From Faucicola osloensis_C (GTDB lineage: Bacteria > Pseudomonadota > Gammaproteobacteria > Pseudomonadales > Moraxellaceae), in the NCBI GenBank assembly GCA_019353055.1, contig JABAHL010000001.1, positions 1 to 64,000 on the forward strand: 64,000 nucleotides of DNA, read 5' to 3'. The position numbers were made by a program, and so were the translations under genes. Position 1 is the stretch's first letter. Each line of letters starts with the position of its first letter. The notes below the pieces were generated by a model. That model saw nothing but the letters and a program-made list of their open reading frames with translations, did no database searches and was not told where the DNA came from. This document shows positions 26,441-35,514 of this stretch, piece by piece.

Positions 26441-27220
26441 ATGACTGGAAATCTCTACGTGACTGATGCTGAAACTTCCGCTTATAAAACTTCCCCCTAT
26501 AAAAATTCAATGCCATCAAATGCTTCTGACTCATCAACCGTTTTTCATCAACTGATTACCGCATTGCAGCAAGTGTTGCCTAGCGCTAATCTTGCCAAGA
26601 CATATGTGCCGCTATTATCTAAGCCGAATCAACCTTTTTATTTATGGCTCATTGATCCAGATTTTTGTCATGAAGATTTGACGCCAGCGGTGATAGAAAA
26701 TCTGTGGAAGAATTGTCCATATTGGGTGTTTGCATGGGCGTCAGGGCAAGTGTTGGCGCAGTATATTTTGCAGCAGCCACAGATGGTGCGCAATAAAGTG
26801 GTGATGGATTTTGGCGCAGGGTCGGGAATTGTCGGTATTGCCGCAAAAAAGGCCGGTGCCAAACGAGTCATTTGCTGTGATATTGATAGCGTGAGCCTAA
26901 CTAGCTGCCAAGCCAATGCGCAATTAAATGGGATAACGGCTGAGCTGCTAGATAATTTATTTGAGTTAAAACAGCAATTGGGCATGGATAAAGTCGACGT
27001 GCTGTTGGTCGCGGATGTGCTGTATGACAAAGCCAACCTGCCGTTATTAGATGTGTTCTTACAATACGCGCATGAGGTTTGGGTCGCTGATAGCCGCGTC
27101 AAAAATTTTGCTCACCCGCGCTACCACAGGGTAACGACGTTGGATAACACAACCACTTTGCCCGATATGGATGAAGCGAAGCAGTTTAACCAAGTAGTGA
27201 TTTATCGCAGCACCGATTGA
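26441..27220 (+). CDS. Class I SAM-dependent methyltransferase, Nnt1/METTL20-like
   Basis: Cytosolic methyltransferase of unknown substrate. The SAM site VVMDFGAGSGIVGIAAKKAGA lies at about 125-145, the acidic residue after strand 2 is in CCDID, and ADVLYDK stands in the place of a catalytic/substrate loop. The upstream block PYWVFAWASGQVLAQYI is typical of proteins called nicotinamide N-methylase-like or ETFB lysine methyltransferase-like. The ATG at 26441 lies 15 bp after the folD terminator and has no clear ribosome site. An internal ATG near residue 23 is possible, since the first ~25 residues look non-conserved. Family moderately sure, substrate not. Confidence 0.65.
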   Translation: MTGNLYVTDAETSAYKTSPYKNSMPSNASDSSTVFHQLITALQQVLPSANLAKTYVPLLSKPNQPFYLWLIDPDFCHEDLTPAVIENLWKNCPYWVFAWASGQVLAQYILQQPQMVRNKVVMDFGAGSGIVGIAAKKAGAKRVICCDIDSVSLTSCQANAQLNGITAELLDNLFELKQQLGMDKVDVLLVADVLYDKANLPLLDVFLQYAHEVWVADSRVKNFAHPRYHRVTTLDNTTTLPDMDEAKQFNQVVIYRSTD

Positions 27221-27488
27221 CTGAGAAAGTAGTAGGGGAACAGCAGTATGGGTAGTATATGCTCGCAAAAAACCCTCGCCTTTGCTTTCTGTACTTTTAA
27301 GGCTATGAAATAATTTGTAACATAGTTATCGCATTATCGCTATTTTCAAGGCATAATAAGCCACACCCCTATTTTTAATCATCTATCTGTTCAATACCAT
27401 CCCCGATGGGATGCACCGCAGCATCGTTATTGATGACGACAGCTAGATGATTACCTTGCCGTTTTACGTTTAGAAAAGGAATCCTAAT

Positions 27489-28646
27489 ATGAGTATTTGT
27501 ATCACTGCCACAGGATTATACACCCCGCCTTACAGCATCAGTAACGAAGAGTTGGTCGCTACTTTTAACCAATACGTTGACAACTATAATGCCAAAAATG
27601 CCGATGCCATCGCCCGTGGTGAGAAGACGGCACTTGTGCACTCGACTGCCGAATTTATCGAAAAAGCCTCAGGTATCAAATCCCGCTATGTGATGGAAAA
27701 AGACGGAATTTTAGACCCAGATATCATGGCACCTGTGATTCCTTATCGCAAGCTTGGCGAAGAGATGTCCATCATGGCAGAAATGGGTCTAGATGCACTC
27801 AAACAAGCCCTGGAAAATGCAGGTTTACAAGGTAAAGACTTAGACGGTATTATTGTTGCTTGTTCAAACTTCCAGCGCGTGTATCCTGCCATCGCCATCG
27901 AAATCCAACAATATATTGGTATGCAAGGCGGTTTTGGCTTTGATATGAACGTCGCCTGTAGCGCCGCAACCTTTGGTATCGCCCAAGCGGTCGGTCTGAT
28001 CAAATCTGGCACCGCCAAACGTGTCGCCATGGTCAATATCGAAATCACCTCAGCGCACCTCAACTGGCGCAACCGTGACAGCCACTTTATCTTTGGGGAT
28101 GTGGCAACGGCGACGATTATCGAAGAGATTGACGAAAAAACAGCCACACCCAAAGGCTATGAAATTTTAGATAGTCATCTGTTTACCCAGTTTTCAACCA
28201 ATATTAAAAATGAATACGGCTTTTTGGATCGCAGTGAATTCTTAGCCGCTGGCACGCCGATGTATCCTGATATCGACGCACCTGTGACCGACAAATTGTT
28301 CTTGCAAGAAGGTCGCAAAGTATTTCGTGAAGTATGTCCTGCCGTGTCCAATTTAATTCTTGAACTGCTCCATAAAAACCACATTGAGCCCCAACAGCTC
28401 AAAAAAATGTGGCTGCACCAAGCCAATGCCAACATGATTGATTTGATTTTACGCACCGTGTTGGGCAAAGAAGCGGATAAATCAATCGCGCCCATGGTGC
28501 TAGCAGAATATGCCAATACCAGTTCGGCAAGTCCGATGATTGCTTTTCACAAGCACCAAGAAAATATGCAGTCAGGTGATTTGGGGGTGATTTGCTCGTT
28601 TGGTGCCGGGTATTCGATTGGCTCAGTGATTGTCAAAAAAGTTTAA
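27489..28646 (+). CDS. 3-oxoacyl-ACP synthase III-like protein (FabH family)
   Basis: Thiolase-fold condensing enzyme, probably starting or feeding fatty acid synthesis by decarboxylative condensation. The catalytic triad is visible: C157 in NVACSAATFG, H310 in WLHQANANMI and N343 in EYANTSSAS. At 385 residues it is longer than classic FabH (about 320). The extra sequence is mainly an insert of about 30 residues near 25-60 and a lid region around 225-265. It is not in a fab cluster. It could be FabH itself or a paralogue that uses other acyl-CoAs. A good AAAAGGA ribosome site supports the start. Confidence 0.8.
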   Translation: MSICITATGLYTPPYSISNEELVATFNQYVDNYNAKNADAIARGEKTALVHSTAEFIEKASGIKSRYVMEKDGILDPDIMAPVIPYRKLGEEMSIMAEMGLDALKQALENAGLQGKDLDGIIVACSNFQRVYPAIAIEIQQYIGMQGGFGFDMNVACSAATFGIAQAVGLIKSGTAKRVAMVNIEITSAHLNWRNRDSHFIFGDVATATIIEEIDEKTATPKGYEILDSHLFTQFSTNIKNEYGFLDRSEFLAAGTPMYPDIDAPVTDKLFLQEGRKVFREVCPAVSNLILELLHKNHIEPQQLKKMWLHQANANMIDLILRTVLGKEADKSIAPMVLAEYANTSSASPMIAFHKHQENMQSGDLGVICSFGAGYSIGSVIVKKV

Positions 28647-28678
28647 TTAAGCAGGGTTATTCAAATTAGAAAATCAAG

Positions 28679-29023
28679 ATGAAAATAAACCCTAAAAATA
28701 TCATAAAAGCTATGCTAATAAGTTTACTGATGACTTATTTGACGGTTTTTGTTGAGTATAAAATGCCGCCAACACCACCTTATACTGCGGAATTTATGCC
28801 GGATGAAGTATTAGTTGGTGGGCTGCCTTTTTATTTCATTGAAGATCATCAAGGCATATCCCCTGTCAACAGTTTACAAAGCAGTCCGATTGATTTGCTA
28901 CTCTTACAAATCGATGTTTTTTATTGGGATAAATTTTTGATTAATTGGTGGTTTTGGTTAAGTTTAGTTCTGTTAGTTTTATTTTTAAAGAATATGCTAA
29001 AACGCAGTCAGCTAAATCATTAA
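28679..29023 (+). CDS. Small membrane protein, function unknown
   Basis: A 114-residue protein 32 bp after the FabH-like gene. It has an N-terminal hydrophobic segment (about 9-25), a central periplasmic-type stretch rich in Pro and acidic residues, and a C-terminal segment from about 85 with three consecutive aromatic residues followed by a Leu/Val-rich helix (to about 107). The tail is basic. I know no family. It is more AT-rich than its neighbours. A terminator-like hairpin lies about 45 bp after its stop. Confidence 0.55.
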   Translation: MKINPKNIIKAMLISLLMTYLTVFVEYKMPPTPPYTAEFMPDEVLVGGLPFYFIEDHQGISPVNSLQSSPIDLLLLQIDVFYWDKFLINWWFWLSLVLLVLFLKNMLKRSQLNH

Positions 29024-29067
29024 TCAGCTTCTATCATGTAAACCTAATGCAAAACCGCATAAATTAT

Positions 29068-29099
29068 GGCAAAATAAACGTTTTTATTTTGCCGTTTTT
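29068..29099 (+). terminator. Terminator-like hairpin directly upstream of prfA
   Basis: A perfect 11-bp stem GGCAAAATAAA / TTTATTTTGCC with a 4-nt loop, followed by GTTTTTA, ends 14 bp before the prfA ATG. It looks like an intrinsic terminator for the gene before, but it falls within the space where the prfA leader and ribosome site should be. Confidence 0.7.
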
Positions 29100-29113
29100 A
29101 TTTGTCTAAAATT

Positions 29114-30208
29114 ATGAAAGAATCCTTACGTTTTCGCCTTGACCAAATGTCTGACCGTTTCGAAGAAGTCACCGCCATGCTGTCTGAGCCAGAAACCATG
29201 AACGATAATAAAAAATTTCGTGAATTATCGGTTGAGCACAGTGATTTATCCGCATTGGTCGATGTTTGGGGCAAATACCGCCAAGCGGAAGAAGATTTGG
29301 CAACCGCTGAAGAAATGCTGTCAGATTCAACGGGTGATAGCGACATGAAAGAAATGGCGCAAGAAGAAATCCAAGCTGCCAAAGACACCATCAATGCGCT
29401 TGAAGACGTGCTCAATGTGATGATGCTGCCTAAAGACCCGAATGATAAAGTGCCTGCCTTCTTAGAGATTCGAGCAGGGACGGGCGGCGATGAAGCGGCA
29501 ATTTTTAGCGGTGATTTGTTCCGTATGTACGAGCGTTATGCGGCAACCCAAGGTTGGACAGTGGAAGTATTGTCCGAGAACGAAGGTGAGCATGGCGGCT
29601 ATAAAGAAATCATCAGCCGTGTATCGGGCACGGGGGTATATGGCCGCTTAAAATTTGAGTCGGGCGCACACCGGGTGCAACGTGTGCCAGAGACTGAAAG
29701 CCAAGGACGGGTGCATACTTCGGCTTGCACGGTCGCGGTGATGCCAGAGGTTGAGATTGATGATACCGTCGATATCAACCCTGCCGACTTGCGTATCGAT
29801 ACTTATCGTGCCAGTGGGGCAGGTGGTCAGCATATCAATAAAACCGACTCTGCGGTGCGGATTACCCATATTCCAACAGGCACGGTGGTCGAGTGTCAGC
29901 AAGAGCGTAGCCAACACGCCAACCGCGATAAAGCCATGAAAATGTTGGTATCCAAAATTCAGCAAGAAAAAGTACAAAAACAAATCGATGCGTCAAGTGA
30001 TATGCGTCGCAATTTGGTCGGTAGTGGTGACCGCTCGGAGCGCATTCGCACTTATAATTTTCCCCAAGGGCGGATGACCGACCACCGTATTAATTTAACC
30101 TTGTACAAACTCGATGCCATTATGCAAGGCGATTTGGATGAACTTTTAGATAGCTTACTGCGTGAACATCAGGCGGATTTGATGGCGAGCGTCAGTGGGG
30201 AAGAATAA
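29114..30208 (+). CDS. prfA: Peptide chain release factor 1
   Basis: Reads UAA and UAG stop codons and triggers peptide release. With the ATG at 29114 the protein has 364 residues and begins MKESLRFRLDQ, aligning with known RF1 starts; the TTG at 29102 would add four residues. The GGQ peptidyl-hydrolysis motif is at 237-239 in GAGGQHINKTDSAVRI, and the codon-recognition tripeptide region reads VPETESQGRVHTSA. No Shine-Dalgarno sequence lies before the ATG, where a hairpin and T run sit instead. prmC is not adjacent. Confidence 0.95.
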   Translation: MKESLRFRLDQMSDRFEEVTAMLSEPETMNDNKKFRELSVEHSDLSALVDVWGKYRQAEEDLATAEEMLSDSTGDSDMKEMAQEEIQAAKDTINALEDVLNVMMLPKDPNDKVPAFLEIRAGTGGDEAAIFSGDLFRMYERYAATQGWTVEVLSENEGEHGGYKEIISRVSGTGVYGRLKFESGAHRVQRVPETESQGRVHTSACTVAVMPEVEIDDTVDINPADLRIDTYRASGAGGQHINKTDSAVRITHIPTGTVVECQQERSQHANRDKAMKMLVSKIQQEKVQKQIDASSDMRRNLVGSGDRSERIRTYNFPQGRMTDHRINLTLYKLDAIMQGDLDELLDSLLREHQADLMASVSGEE

Positions 30209-30304
30209 TGGGTATGTTGGATTAACAGGATAAAACTTTATTTTTACCATTTGGCATAAAAATTTTAACTTTTGATAGTGTAACTAAAATTGTGGGAAAA
30301 CATC

Positions 30305-31852
30305 ATGTCACAGCAAAACCAAACTGAAAATGCAGCAACCGAAGCGCATGTGGAAGACAGCCAAGACGTCAATGAACTTATCAAACAACGTCACAGCAAA
30401 CTTGATTTAATCAAACAAGCAGGTAAAAACCCTTACCCAAACCAATTCAAACGCAAAGATTACGCCCAAGACTTGCAGCAGCAATTTGCTGATAAAGACA
30501 AAGAAGCATTGGCAAACAGCGATAAAGTCATGGTGACTGTCGCCGGTCGTATCATGCTCAAACGCGTGATGGGTAAAGCCAGCTTTGTCACCATTGCCGA
30601 CATGACAGGTCGTATCCAAGCCTATGTCAGCAAAAACGACTTGGGCGAAGGGATTTATAATGACTTTAAAACATGGGATATCGGTGACATTATTGGTGTG
30701 ACAGGTTATATATTTCGTACCAACACCGGTGAATTATCTGTGCATGCTACCGAAGTACAGTTATTGACCAAATCATTACGGCCACTGCCAGACAAATTTC
30801 ATGGGTTAAGCGATACAGAGGCTCGCTATCGTAGTCGTCATCTTGACCTGATGACCAATGAAGACAGCCGTAACGCCTTTATTATCCGTAGTAAAGTCAT
30901 TGCTGGTATTCGTGAATATATGCTAAATGAGCGTTACATGGAAGTCGAAACCCCGATGATGCACGTCATTCCAGGGGGCGCTGTGGCTCGTCCATTTGTT
31001 ACCCATCACAATGCGCTTGATATGCCGCTTTTTTTACGCATTGCGCCAGAGCTGTACTTAAAACGTCTAGTGGTGGGTGGTTTTGAGCGTGTGTTTGAGA
31101 TTAACCGTAATTTTCGTAACGAAGGGGTATCGGCGCGTCACAACCCAGAATTTACCATGATTGAGTTTTATCAAGCGTATGCCGATTATGAAGATTTGAT
31201 GAAACTGACCGAAAATATGTTTCAAAAACTGTCAAACGATATTTTAGGTACCACGGAGATTGATTATCAAGGTGAAGCAATTAGTTTTAAAGCGCCATTT
31301 GAACGCTTGCCAATGACCAAAGCGATTGAAAAATACGCGGATAATTTTGACATGAGCAAAATTGCAGACCGTGATTATTTAGCGGATTATGCCAAAAATG
31401 TACTCAAACAGGACGTTAAAGACATCTTTGGGATTGGCAAACTGCAAACCATCATCTTTGAAGAAACCGCAGAAACTAAACTGCGTCAACCAACCTTCGT
31501 CACAGAATATCCTGCCGAAACTTCCCCGCTAGCACGCCGTAACGATGACAATAGCGAAATTACTGACCGTTTTGAGCTGTTTATCGGCGGGCGTGAGATT
31601 GCTAACGGCTTTAGCGAGCTTAATGACCCAATCGACCAAGCCGAGCGGTTTAAACAACAAGTGGCTGAGAAAGACGCAGGCGATGACGAAGCGATGCATT
31701 ATGATGCAGAGTTTATCGAAGCCTTGTCCTATGGCTTGCCACCGACTGCAGGCGAGGGTATCGGTATTGACCGTTTAGTGATGTTATTTACCAATGCGCC
31801 GAGCATTCGTGATGTGATTTTGTTTCCGCATATGCGTCGCAAAGACGTCTAA
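30305..31852 (+). CDS. lysS: Lysyl-tRNA synthetase, class II
   Basis: Charges tRNA-Lys. I start at the ATG 30305 (515 residues, MSQQNQTENAATE); a TTG at 30290 would add five. An N-terminal OB-fold anticodon domain (about 60-160) is followed by the class II core with motif 2 FRNEGVSARHNPEFTMIEFY and motif 3 GEGIGIDRLVML. Length fits the bacterial enzyme (E. coli 505). It lies about 95 bp after prfA; in E. coli lysS follows prfB instead. Confidence 0.96.
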   Translation: MSQQNQTENAATEAHVEDSQDVNELIKQRHSKLDLIKQAGKNPYPNQFKRKDYAQDLQQQFADKDKEALANSDKVMVTVAGRIMLKRVMGKASFVTIADMTGRIQAYVSKNDLGEGIYNDFKTWDIGDIIGVTGYIFRTNTGELSVHATEVQLLTKSLRPLPDKFHGLSDTEARYRSRHLDLMTNEDSRNAFIIRSKVIAGIREYMLNERYMEVETPMMHVIPGGAVARPFVTHHNALDMPLFLRIAPELYLKRLVVGGFERVFEINRNFRNEGVSARHNPEFTMIEFYQAYADYEDLMKLTENMFQKLSNDILGTTEIDYQGEAISFKAPFERLPMTKAIEKYADNFDMSKIADRDYLADYAKNVLKQDVKDIFGIGKLQTIIFEETAETKLRQPTFVTEYPAETSPLARRNDDNSEITDRFELFIGGREIANGFSELNDPIDQAERFKQQVAEKDAGDDEAMHYDAEFIEALSYGLPPTAGEGIGIDRLVMLFTNAPSIRDVILFPHMRRKDV

Positions 31853-31889
31853 AAAATACCAATACAGTGTTAATACAGCGATAGCTTTC

Positions 31890-31923
31890 AAAACCGCAGT
31901 CACAATAAGACTGCGGTTTTTTT
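31890..31923 (+). terminator. Rho-independent terminator after lysS
   Basis: AAAACCGCAGTC and GACTGCGGTTTT arms around a 7-nt loop, with a T run. Confidence 0.9.
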
Positions 31924-32129
31924 ATGATAATCCAGTCCTCATCGAAGCTAGCCGTCATTAAAGACAGTCCTCATTAAAGCCAGTAGTCAGGCCAGTAATA
32001 TCAAAGATATCTTTTGAAACAAAACTAATAAAAAATCGGCTCAACTCACCAAATAATCAGTGTTAGACTAAACTGTATTTTTCGCTCAAACCCGTATATT
32101 TTCTGACCTATCGTTGAGAAACGTTGACT

Positions 32130-33482
32130 ATGACAGACCCCCGTTCAGACAAGCCTTTGGAAACCCCACCTGTTTTGCCGCCTACGTATCGTAAACCTAA
32201 CAAATTTACTCTAATACTACCCTGGATTTTGTTACTACTAGTGCTGTTGGCGGGCTTGTGGATGATGACCAAGCCACAGCTGCCTTGGCAAAAAAATCAA
32301 GCGATGGTAGCCAGTCAGCCCAGTTGGCAGCCGCCTAAATCTGAGCCTGTCGATACTAAAAAACTCGGTGATAATCCAAATGCTGCGGTGGCATCTTATC
32401 ACAATGCTGTCGCTGTCGCTGCCCAGTCAGTTGTCAATATCTATACCACGCAAAAAATCGAGGAGCATCCCTATATGAATGACCCGATGATGCGCCGCTA
32501 TTTTGAATATCACGGTATCCCCAATGGCGAAAGCGATAATACCAATTTAGGCTCGGGTGTCATCATTTCACAAGATGGCTATATCGTCACCAACTCGCAT
32601 GTGATTTCTAAAGCCGATAACATTATCGTGATGCTCAATGATGGTCGCAAGGCAACGGCAAAAGTCATCGGCAACGATGTGGAAAGTGATTTGGCGGTGA
32701 TTAAAGTTGATTTGACAGGGCTGAAACCCTTAGGATTTCGTGAACAGTCGACCCAAGTGGGCGATGTGGTGTTGGCAATTGGCAACCCGTTTGGGGTCGG
32801 TCAAACCGTTACCCAAGGCATTATCTCGGCAACAGGGCGCACGGGACTGGGTATCAACACGGTGGAAGATTTTATCCAAACCGATGCCGCTATCAATCCC
32901 GGTAATTCAGGGGGTGCACTGGTTGATGCTTATGGTCAGCTGGTTGGTATCAACACCGCGATTTTTTCACGCTCGGGCGGCTCGATGGGGATTGGATTTG
33001 CGATTCCTACCGAGATTGTCAAGCTTGTGATGAATGGCATTATTAAAGATGGTAAAGTGCGCCGCGGCTGGCTTGGGATTGAATTACAAAGTTCGATGAA
33101 AGACCCAACCAAGCTAGGTGATGACACTCAGGGCGTTGAAGTGATGAACGTGATGCCCAATGGTCCTGCCGCAAAAGCGGGCTTGCAAAAAGGCGATATC
33201 ATCACCGCAATGGATAATAAACCTGTCGATGATGCCAATACACTGATTCAAATGGTCGCACGTAAAGCACCCAACAGTGTGGTCAATCTACAAGTGATGC
33301 GTAATAAAGCGCAAAGCAGCGTCAATGTGACCCTAGGTGAAAGACAACCCCAAGAGGCTTTGACCGAGCTACCCACCTCACAAGACTTTGACCAAAACAA
33401 TGATAGTGCTAATCAAAATGGCGCCAGCAATGAGGATGACATTCCAGCAGAATTAATGGAATTACTGAAAAAACAGCATTAA
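32130..33482 (+). CDS. Membrane-anchored trypsin-like protease with one PDZ domain (DegS/AlgW type)
   Basis: Envelope quality-control protease. In 450 residues (ATG at 32130 preferred over TTG 32124) a cytosolic Pro-rich tail is followed by one membrane helix (about 26-45). Next come the HtrA protease domain with triad H157 (TNSHV), D187 (ESDLAVIKVD) and S260 (GNSGGAL), and a single PDZ domain (about 300-400). One PDZ and an N-terminal anchor point to the DegS/AlgW branch, which starts the sigma-E stress response by cutting an anti-sigma factor; DegQ-like enzymes usually have two PDZ domains. An acidic Asn/Asp-rich tail follows the PDZ. No sigma-E genes are in the window. Confidence 0.85.
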   Translation: MTDPRSDKPLETPPVLPPTYRKPNKFTLILPWILLLLVLLAGLWMMTKPQLPWQKNQAMVASQPSWQPPKSEPVDTKKLGDNPNAAVASYHNAVAVAAQSVVNIYTTQKIEEHPYMNDPMMRRYFEYHGIPNGESDNTNLGSGVIISQDGYIVTNSHVISKADNIIVMLNDGRKATAKVIGNDVESDLAVIKVDLTGLKPLGFREQSTQVGDVVLAIGNPFGVGQTVTQGIISATGRTGLGINTVEDFIQTDAAINPGNSGGALVDAYGQLVGINTAIFSRSGGSMGIGFAIPTEIVKLVMNGIIKDGKVRRGWLGIELQSSMKDPTKLGDDTQGVEVMNVMPNGPAAKAGLQKGDIITAMDNKPVDDANTLIQMVARKAPNSVVNLQVMRNKAQSSVNVTLGERQPQEALTELPTSQDFDQNNDSANQNGASNEDDIPAELMELLKKQH

Positions 33483-33553
33483 ACGTTATTTAAAACTTCA
33501 AAAGTTTGCTGCGTTACGGCTAGTCGGGTGCCTGCTCTGGCTGCCGGCTGTTA

Positions 33554-34354
33554 TTACCTATTTTCATTACCAGCTAAGGTCAAACCACGCCCGCCATCCA
33601 CGGCAATAATCTGCCCTGTGATATACGGGGCAGCTGCCAAAAATACCGCCACTTGCGCGATATCTTGCGGTGTGCCAATTCTTTTTAACGGTACGGCATG
33701 GCAGATTTTTTCAATCGTTTCATTGGTAAGGGCTTGCTCTGAGCCCTCTATGGGTAAAATGTTAATACCCGGTGCAATGCCATTGACGCGGATATCGGGC
33801 GCTAGTTCGATTGCTAGTGACTGCACCATCATTTGGTGCGCGGCTTTTGCCATGTTATAGACCGTATAACCCCCAAATGGCTTGCCATTGGCGTGAATGT
33901 CCAAAATGCTGATAATGCAGCCTTGCGATTTTTTTAGATAAGGGTATAAATATTGGCTGATAAATAACGGGGTTTGCGCATTGGTCAAAAATAAATTTTG
34001 CCAGTCTTGCTGAGAGATTTGACCAAAGGGCGTCGGGTAAAAGCGTGAGGCATTATGAACCAAACAATCCAATCGACCAAAACTGTTGATGATTCGCCAA
34101 GTCAATTGTGGTAACGTTTCAAAATCCTCTAAATCTCCTTGCACGCTTTTTGCTGACTGTGGGCGAATGGCATTACAGTAATCAACAAGTTCCATGGCTT
34201 CTGATTCACTGGTGTGGTAATGGACAATGATATTATAATTGGCTTGGTGCAGTGCCAGCACAAGCGCCCGACCAATTCGTTTGGCGCCACCTGTGACACA
34301 CGCCACATGGTACGGATTGGATACTTCGCTCATCGCTGCTTGATTTAACATCAT
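33554..34354 (-). CDS. folM: SDR-family pteridine (dihydromonapterin) reductase
   Basis: Short-chain dehydrogenase. The N-terminal NADP motif is TGGAKRIGRA (about 21-30). Further features are the LVHNASRFYPTPFG segment typical of FolM/pteridine reductases and the catalytic Y-x3-K in GYTVYNMAKAAHQMM. The PGINILPIEG loop follows. In 266 residues the ILDIHANGKP stretch replaces the usual catalytic serine block, as in FolM (D in place of S). Its role would be reduction of dihydromonapterin or dihydrofolate. It is convergent with the protease gene and lies on the strand opposite its neighbour. Confidence 0.75.
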   Translation of the reverse strand: MMLNQAAMSEVSNPYHVACVTGGAKRIGRALVLALHQANYNIIVHYHTSESEAMELVDYCNAIRPQSAKSVQGDLEDFETLPQLTWRIINSFGRLDCLVHNASRFYPTPFGQISQQDWQNLFLTNAQTPLFISQYLYPYLKKSQGCIISILDIHANGKPFGGYTVYNMAKAAHQMMVQSLAIELAPDIRVNGIAPGINILPIEGSEQALTNETIEKICHAVPLKRIGTPQDIAQVAVFLAAAPYITGQIIAVDGGRGLTLAGNENR

Positions 34355-34464
34355 TTGCTACCTATGTCTATCTGATTAAGCGTTTATTTGATTAATCGGT
34401 TTGTCGTTTTAATCATTTATGCTTTAATCCATATGAGCCCAATTGGTTGGGATTGGAAAACCCC

Positions 34465-35424
34465 ATGATTATCACACACCTTGAACGAGCGACACAACTT
34501 TATCAAGCGCTGCAGGATTATCAGCAAAGCACCTATGCCTTTAGCCAGCCGTCACAGCGCCAATTGACCGCTTTTGCCAATCATTTGGTCGCTAGCGAAA
34601 GGCAAGCACAGTATTTGACCGCGTTAGCGAAGCGTACACTAGTTACCCAAACTTATTGGTCAACGCAGCGAGCCAATCCCAACAGCCCGTTTTTTGACCC
34701 TGTCAAAGCCATATTATATTGGCAAAGTATCGATATCGCCGAGTCAATTTGGTTGGCTTTTTTACTCATTCATGTTGGTGATAGCCCACAGTTACAGTTA
34801 CAGTTACAGGGCAACCGTCAATCTCAATGGCAATATTTACGCCTGTTATATGGCAATTTTAGTCGTGCTGACGAACCTAGTAAACCCTTACTGAGTTGGG
34901 CAACTATAACCGCCAACCCTCAAGTAGTCTTAGAGTGGGTTCGTGAGTGTCAGAGTAATCAAGTAAGCTTTAAATTTGGCAAACATCGCAAATATGAGTC
35001 AATCAAACAGCTGCCCCAAGTAGTTGATAGTTACGGGCATTGGCTTGCTGATATAGGTGGGGTAGCAAATTTAACCAATCGGGCAATGCAACAAGATTTG
35101 AGCGCTGAACAATGCTTTGCCCACTTATATAAAACCCTAAACATCTATCGATTTGGACGATTAGCCAAATTTGAGTTTTTATCGTTACTGGGCTATCTTA
35201 AAATTTTAGCCATCAAAGCCGATCACTGCTATTTGACTAAAGCCACAGGTCCCAAAGGCGGCGCAAAATTGCTATTTGGTCATTACACCACAGACCCTCA
35301 GTTAGAGCGTTTGGCGGTACAAACGGCAGAGGCAATTGGGGTTGATTATGCGGTATTTGAAGCAGCGTTATGTCATTGGCAAGCCTCACCGAATCATGCA
35401 CCAAGTCCTAACGATTTACCTTAA
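34465..35424 (+). CDS. Protein resembling alpha-glutamyl/putrescinyl thymine pyrophosphorylase, clade 3
   Basis: I start at ATG 34465 (319 residues, MIITHLERATQ); a TTG at 34447 is upstream. The central-to-C-terminal part has the run IYRFGRLAKFEFLSLLG and then YLTKATGPKGGAKLLFG. These recall the FGR-x-x-KFDYL and GP-x-x-GA-x-LLF blocks that I associate with the AGPT pyrophosphorylase family. That family was predicted by comparative genomics to act in synthesis of hypermodified thymines in phage DNA and also occurs in bacterial genomes without a clear role. This is a memory-based resemblance, not a search. The first 150 residues are helical and unremarkable. It is monocistronic and followed by a bidirectional terminator. 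Confidence 0.5.
   Translation: MIITHLERATQLYQALQDYQQSTYAFSQPSQRQLTAFANHLVASERQAQYLTALAKRTLVTQTYWSTQRANPNSPFFDPVKAILYWQSIDIAESIWLAFLLIHVGDSPQLQLQLQGNRQSQWQYLRLLYGNFSRADEPSKPLLSWATITANPQVVLEWVRECQSNQVSFKFGKHRKYESIKQLPQVVDSYGHWLADIGGVANLTNRAMQQDLSAEQCFAHLYKTLNIYRFGRLAKFEFLSLLGYLKILAIKADHCYLTKATGPKGGAKLLFGHYTTDPQLERLAVQTAEAIGVDYAVFEAALCHWQASPNHAPSPNDLP
34788..34809 (+). repeat. In-frame hexanucleotide repeat (ACAGTT)
   Basis: Three full units and a partial fourth of ACAGTT encode alternating Gln-Leu within the AGPT-like gene. Gain or loss of units would keep the frame. Confidence 0.8.
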
Positions 35425-35431
35425 ATATACA

Positions 35432-35468
35432 TAAAAAAAGAGCAGGGGTTATCCTGCTCTTAATTTTT
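35432..35468. terminator. Bidirectional terminator between AGPT-like gene and secB
   Basis: AAGAGCAGG and CCTGCTCTT arms with A residues before and T residues after, so it can work for both convergent genes. Confidence 0.85.
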
Positions 35469-35514
35469 GCTAATGAAAATTAGTTAGCTTTAAAATAGTT
35501 AACTTTAAAAAAAA

